Shown here piece by piece: positions 13,019 through 16,234 of a DNA stretch of 16,234 bases; the stretch's first letter is position 1; every line of letters begins with the position of its first letter. The DNA comes from an uncultured Gammaproteobacteria bacterium (GTDB lineage: Bacteria > Pseudomonadota > Gammaproteobacteria > Pseudomonadales > Azotimanducaceae_A), in assembly GCA_913049565.1 (NCBI GenBank), contig CAJWZG010000036.1, forward strand, positions 1 to 16,234, written 5' to 3'. The notes beneath the pieces were generated by a model, which searched no databases, was not told the DNA's origin, and was given only the letters and a program-made list of their open reading frames with translations. The translations under genes and the position numbers were made by a program.

Positions 13019-15760
13019 TCAATGTGCTTGATCCCAGTTTTCGCCAATACCCGTGTCCACCACCAAGGGGACGCTCAGCTCGGCGGCGGCTGACATACGC
13101 TCAATGACACCCAAGTTCAATTCGTCTACGTCTTTTTCTGCGACCTCAAACACAAGTTCGTCATGCACCTGCAAGATCATATCCGCGGCAAGTCCGCTGA
13201 TTGGCAGCCACTCCTGAACCGCGATCATGGCTAGCTTGATAATGTCTGCAGCCGTGCCTTGCATCGGTGCATTAATAGCCGTGCGCTCTGCGGCCTGACG
13301 CCGAGGCACCGCTTTAGCATTGATTTCCGGCAAATAAAGGCGCCTCCCAAAGACAGTCTCAACAAACCCTTGCTCTGCGGCAATCGCCTTGGTTTCTTCC
13401 ATATATCGAAGTACGCCGGGATAACGATCAAAATACCGATCAATGTAATCAGCGGCCAGACCACGAGAGATGTTCAGTTGCTTGGCTAATCCAAACGCCG
13501 ACATCCCATAAATCAAACCAAAGTTGATCGCTTTTGCGCTGCGTCTTTGTTCATCTGCTACATCATCCGGCGCCAAGCCGAAGACCTCGGCAGCCGTCGT
13601 TCTATGTATGTCCTGATTCTGCGCAAATGCCTGAGTCAGACCCGCGTCACCCGACAGGTGAGCCATGATGCGCAATTCAATCTGGGAGTAGTCCGCTGCC
13701 AGCACTACGCGACCCGGCGGGGCCACAAAAGCTTGGCGGATCCGTCGTCCCTCGGTATTGCGAATAGGTATGTTTTGCAGGTTTGGGTCTGACGATGACA
13801 AGCGACCGGTCGCGGCCACGGCCTGGTGATAGGAGGTGTGGATCCGTCCAGTCTCAGGGTGAATGTCCAAAGGCAACTTGTCGGCATAGGTTGATTTAAG
13901 CTTGGCTAAGCTGCGATAGGTTAAAATCAGTTGGGGCAGCTCATAATCTTGAGCCAGATCAATCAGAACGGCCTCAGCAGTGGACGGCTGGCCTCCCGGA
14001 GTCTTCTTCAGAACGGGCAGTGCCATCTTTTCATACAGAATACTCTGAAGTTGCTTTGGACTGTCGAGATTGAAGTTCTCGTCAGCCAGCACCCACACCT
14101 GCTGCGTTATCTCATTCAGTCGATCCGCCAGTTCCGCTCCATGCTGTTTGAGCATTCGGCCATCAACCAGCGTGCCTTGTCGCTCGACCTCAGAGAGGAT
14201 GGGCACTAATGGCATATCGATATTGTTGTACACATGCAGCAATCCTGACTGAGCCTGCAACTGCGGGAACAGGCAATGATGGAGCTGCAACGTTACGTCA
14301 GCGTCCTCTGCTGCGTAATCTCCGGCCGTTTCCAGCGGAACCTGATTAAAGGTGAGCTGTTTGGCGCCTTTGCCCGCAACATCCTCAAAATGGATCGTTT
14401 TTCTGTCTAAATAGAACGCTGCAAGTGCATCCATATTGTGACGAGTCGCGACGCTGTTTAGGACGTATGACTGCAACATAGTGTCATGCAGGGGCCCCAT
14501 GACCTGTAAACCATACCGCGCCAACACACTCATATCGTACTTCAGATTTTGACCCACCTTGGCAATAGCAGAATTTTCTAGAACTGGCTTTAAAGCCTGC
14601 AACGCCGCAGCCAAACTCACCTGATCTGGTGCACCGGGATAATCGTGGGCTACGGGCAAATATGCCGCCTTACCCGGGCTTATAGCAAAAGAGAATCCCA
14701 CTAACTCGGCTCTCATGTAATCGATGCTAGTAGTTTCTGTATCTACCGCGATCAACTCCTGCGCCTCAAGCAAAGTTATCCACTGCTGCAGGTGCGCCTC
14801 ATCGAGAATTACTTCATATTCGGTTTCAACTGCAGGCGCCGCAGCCGGTGCAGGAACCATCGTGTCGGGGAGCACGGCAGTATCATCAATCTCCTGCTGC
14901 CATGACTTGAACTCAAACTGACCGTAAAACTGCGCTAACGATTCCGTGTCCGCCTGTTGAGGCACGAGATCTTCGAATGTGAGCGGAAGTTCAACATCGC
15001 ACTTAATCTGCGTTAAAGCCCGGGACAGCGGTAACTGCTCCAGGGATTCACGCAAGTTTTCGCCAACCTTGCCTTTCACTTCATCAGCCCGTGCCATGAG
15101 CTCATCCAGTGAGCCAAACTCGTTTAACCACTTAGCCGCGGTTTTGGGACCCACCTTGGGGACCCCGGGTATGTTGTCGACGGTATCGCCCATAAGCGCC
15201 AAGTAATCGACAATGAGCTCAGGGCCCACGCCAAATTTGTCCTTAACACCGCCTGCGTCCATGGTGGTTTCTGTCATGGTATTGACCAAGGTGACGAAGG
15301 GTGTCACCAGTTGGGCCATATCTTTGTCGCCCGTGGAAATAACCGTTTGTCGTTGCAGCGCGGTTGCTTGAGCTGCGTAGGTACCAATGACGTCGTCGGC
15401 TTCAACTCCAGCGATGCTCACTAGAGGTAGTCCCATGGCTTTGATCATTTCGTGAATGGGTGCAATCTGCTCACGCAAGTCATCGGGCATGGCGCTGCGG
15501 TTTGCTTTGTACTCTGAGTACATATCGTCACGAAAGGTTTTACCCGGCGCGTCGAATACCACCGCTAACGGGCTATCTGGATAGTCTTTGGCGAGCCGCC
15601 TCAACATACTAATAACTCCGCGAATTGCGCCGGTTGGGTGTCCGCTGGTGGTGCGTAGGTCTGGCAAGGCATAAAACGCGCGAAACAAATAGGAGGAACC
15701 ATCAACCAGAACAACGGGTGCATGGTGTTCTGTGAGCTGGGGCGTTAAATTGTTGGCCAC
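13019..15760 (-). CDS. polA: DNA polymerase I (5' nuclease, proofreading exonuclease, polymerase)
   Basis: A full-length 913-residue Pol I. The 5' nuclease domain (about 14-290) starts with VVLVDGSSYLFRAFYALP and has GVEADDVIG and STGDKDM acidic sites. The 3'-5' exonuclease (about 315-505) keeps all DEDDy residues: D340, E342, D409, Y482, D486. The polymerase domain has motif A DYSQIELR with D690, motif B RRSAKAINFGLIYG with K743, F747 and Y751, and motif C VHDELVFEV with D867 and E868. Numbers are 15 less than in E. coli from the exonuclease domain onward. All three activities should be present for Okazaki-fragment processing and repair. The start is GTG with AGGGAG seven bases upstream. A DUF2782-like gene is divergent with only 39 bp between starts. 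Confidence 0.97.
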   Translation of the reverse strand: MANNLTPQLTEHHAPVVLVDGSSYLFRAFYALPDLRTTSGHPTGAIRGVISMLRRLAKDYPDSPLAVVFDAPGKTFRDDMYSEYKANRSAMPDDLREQIAPIHEMIKAMGLPLVSIAGVEADDVIGTYAAQATALQRQTVISTGDKDMAQLVTPFVTLVNTMTETTMDAGGVKDKFGVGPELIVDYLALMGDTVDNIPGVPKVGPKTAAKWLNEFGSLDELMARADEVKGKVGENLRESLEQLPLSRALTQIKCDVELPLTFEDLVPQQADTESLAQFYGQFEFKSWQQEIDDTAVLPDTMVPAPAAAPAVETEYEVILDEAHLQQWITLLEAQELIAVDTETTSIDYMRAELVGFSFAISPGKAAYLPVAHDYPGAPDQVSLAAALQALKPVLENSAIAKVGQNLKYDMSVLARYGLQVMGPLHDTMLQSYVLNSVATRHNMDALAAFYLDRKTIHFEDVAGKGAKQLTFNQVPLETAGDYAAEDADVTLQLHHCLFPQLQAQSGLLHVYNNIDMPLVPILSEVERQGTLVDGRMLKQHGAELADRLNEITQQVWVLADENFNLDSPKQLQSILYEKMALPVLKKTPGGQPSTAEAVLIDLAQDYELPQLILTYRSLAKLKSTYADKLPLDIHPETGRIHTSYHQAVAATGRLSSSDPNLQNIPIRNTEGRRIRQAFVAPPGRVVLAADYSQIELRIMAHLSGDAGLTQAFAQNQDIHRTTAAEVFGLAPDDVADEQRRSAKAINFGLIYGMSAFGLAKQLNISRGLAADYIDRYFDRYPGVLRYMEETKAIAAEQGFVETVFGRRLYLPEINAKAVPRRQAAERTAINAPMQGTAADIIKLAMIAVQEWLPISGLAADMILQVHDELVFEVAEKDVDELNLGVIERMSAAAELSVPLVVDTGIGENWDQAH

Positions 15761-15799
15761 GTTGTGCTCCCTATATGTTGCAATTCATTCGGTACGATT

Positions 15800-16081
15800 A
15801 TGGCCATACTCTCCATGCAAGCACCAGAAGCCAGCAACAAGCGTTGTCGATCGGTTTGTTTTATCGTAATTTTTCTTTGCTTGACCGCGTTTAGTGCGCC
15901 AACGATTGCAGAACAACGTGGCCCCGACGTCGTGATCATTGCTGGAGAAGATAAGATGATCTACGAGTTTCATCAATTTCCTCTCTCAACGCGCAGTTTA
16001 AGCAAATACGCAATTCAAAAATACATAGCAGATTTTTCTTCAACAGCGTCTGCAGCAGGTTCTTCATTTGGTGTGTTCTGA
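15800..16081 (+). CDS. DUF2782-like small secreted protein, C-terminally truncated
   Basis: A 93-residue frame with a signal-peptide-like segment (CFIVIFLCLTAFSAPTIA) followed by GPDVVIIAGEDKMIYEFHQ (41-59). That stretch and the place beside polA recall DUF2782 proteins of gammaproteobacteria, which normally go on with a second strand pair and a conserved KPYYLVD-like end. Here that half is missing: residues 60-93 are Ser/Ala-rich, unlike the family, and their codons lie antisense to the minus-strand frame at 16015-16233. No other reading frame nearby restores the family C-terminus. So the gene is probably broken by recombination, insertion or an assembly join at about 15977-16014. An earlier GTG at 15764 is possible but would add a Cys-rich stretch. 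Function of the family is unknown. Confidence 0.5.
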   Translation: MAILSMQAPEASNKRCRSVCFIVIFLCLTAFSAPTIAEQRGPDVVIIAGEDKMIYEFHQFPLSTRSLSKYAIQKYIADFSSTASAAGSSFGVF

Positions 16082-16234
16082 TTAACAAATTCTGCAAAGA
16101 GATCACGCAACTGGCCAACGGATGAAAGTTCGGGGCCTTTGAAAGCGCCTCGCTCTGAGGCAGTATCAATAATTTGTGTTGCGAATGAAATGTGCTGAAC
16201 ATTCAATTGTACTTCTTGCACCTCATTAGTTTCT
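16015..16234 (-). CDS. Hypothetical protein, C-terminal part at window edge
   Basis: The minus-strand frame runs from the window edge to a TGA at 16015-16017; 72 residues are visible and the start is outside. It has a short helical core, QHISFATQIIDTASERGAF and then VGQLRDLFAEFV, and an acidic, Asn/Pro/Ala-rich tail ending in SAMYF. I cannot name a family. From memory the core recalls small hypothetical proteins of marine phages, but this is an impression only. The surrounding bases look more A+T-rich than the rest of the window. It overlaps the tail of the DUF2782-like frame on the opposite strand, which suggests that the two did not evolve next to each other. Confidence 0.5.
   Translation of the reverse strand, partial: ETNEVQEVQLNVQHISFATQIIDTASERGAFKGPELSSVGQLRDLFAEFVNQNTPNEEPAADAVEEKSAMYF

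Noticed and set aside
15950..16081. Simple frameshift as the cause of the missing DUF2782 C-terminus
   Set aside because: Neither of the other two plus-strand frames after 15976 gives sequence like the family end; one stops within ten codons and the other reads as unrelated residues.

Overview
The window looks like the chromosome of a marine-type gammaproteobacterium, possibly Cellvibrionales/Halieaceae-like. The best evidence is the order cytochrome c4 - dsbA next to engB and polA, a neighbourhood known from Pseudomonas and relatives. The protein sequences (TesB, ArfB, EngB, Pol I) also read as gammaproteobacterial. Coding density is very high. I found no tRNA, rRNA, CRISPR array or insertion sequence.

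Left part (1-6544): the end of a secreted-type alpha/beta esterase; an atypical SDR on the minus strand; a small lipoprotein with a flavin/F420-type split-barrel fold; a CDP-alcohol phosphatidyltransferase; then a minus-strand run of three genes: M20 metallopeptidase, beta-lactamase-like serine hydrolase and a polytopic membrane protein.

Middle part (6545-10679): an F420-type luciferase-like (LLM) oxidoreductase; acyl-CoA thioesterase II (tesB) preceded by an unrecognised gene with an 8-bp tandem repeat near its 5' end; a divergently read pectinacetylesterase/Notum-like lipoprotein; and ArfB, the stalled-ribosome hydrolase.

Right part (10683-16234): cytochrome c4 and dsbA in one minus-strand unit, a roughly 310-bp intergenic region, engB, and polA reading convergently towards engB. 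Beyond polA lies a divergent small secreted protein that looks like DUF2782 but loses its conserved second half. At the edge is the 3' end of an unrelated minus-strand ORF. This edge is the least ordinary part of the window: either a real insertion/recombination boundary or an assembly junction.

Together the genes cover DNA replication/repair (polA), ribosome assembly and rescue (engB, arfB), periplasmic redox and electron transfer (dsbA, cytochrome c4), lipid metabolism (CDP-alcohol transferase, TesB) and a varied set of exported or lipid-anchored hydrolases. No complete, obviously new system is visible. The points most worth checking are the right edge, the 8-bp repeat, the dyads at 8974-9005, two F420-associated protein families in one gammaproteobacterial window, and the absence of room for terminators at every convergent junction.
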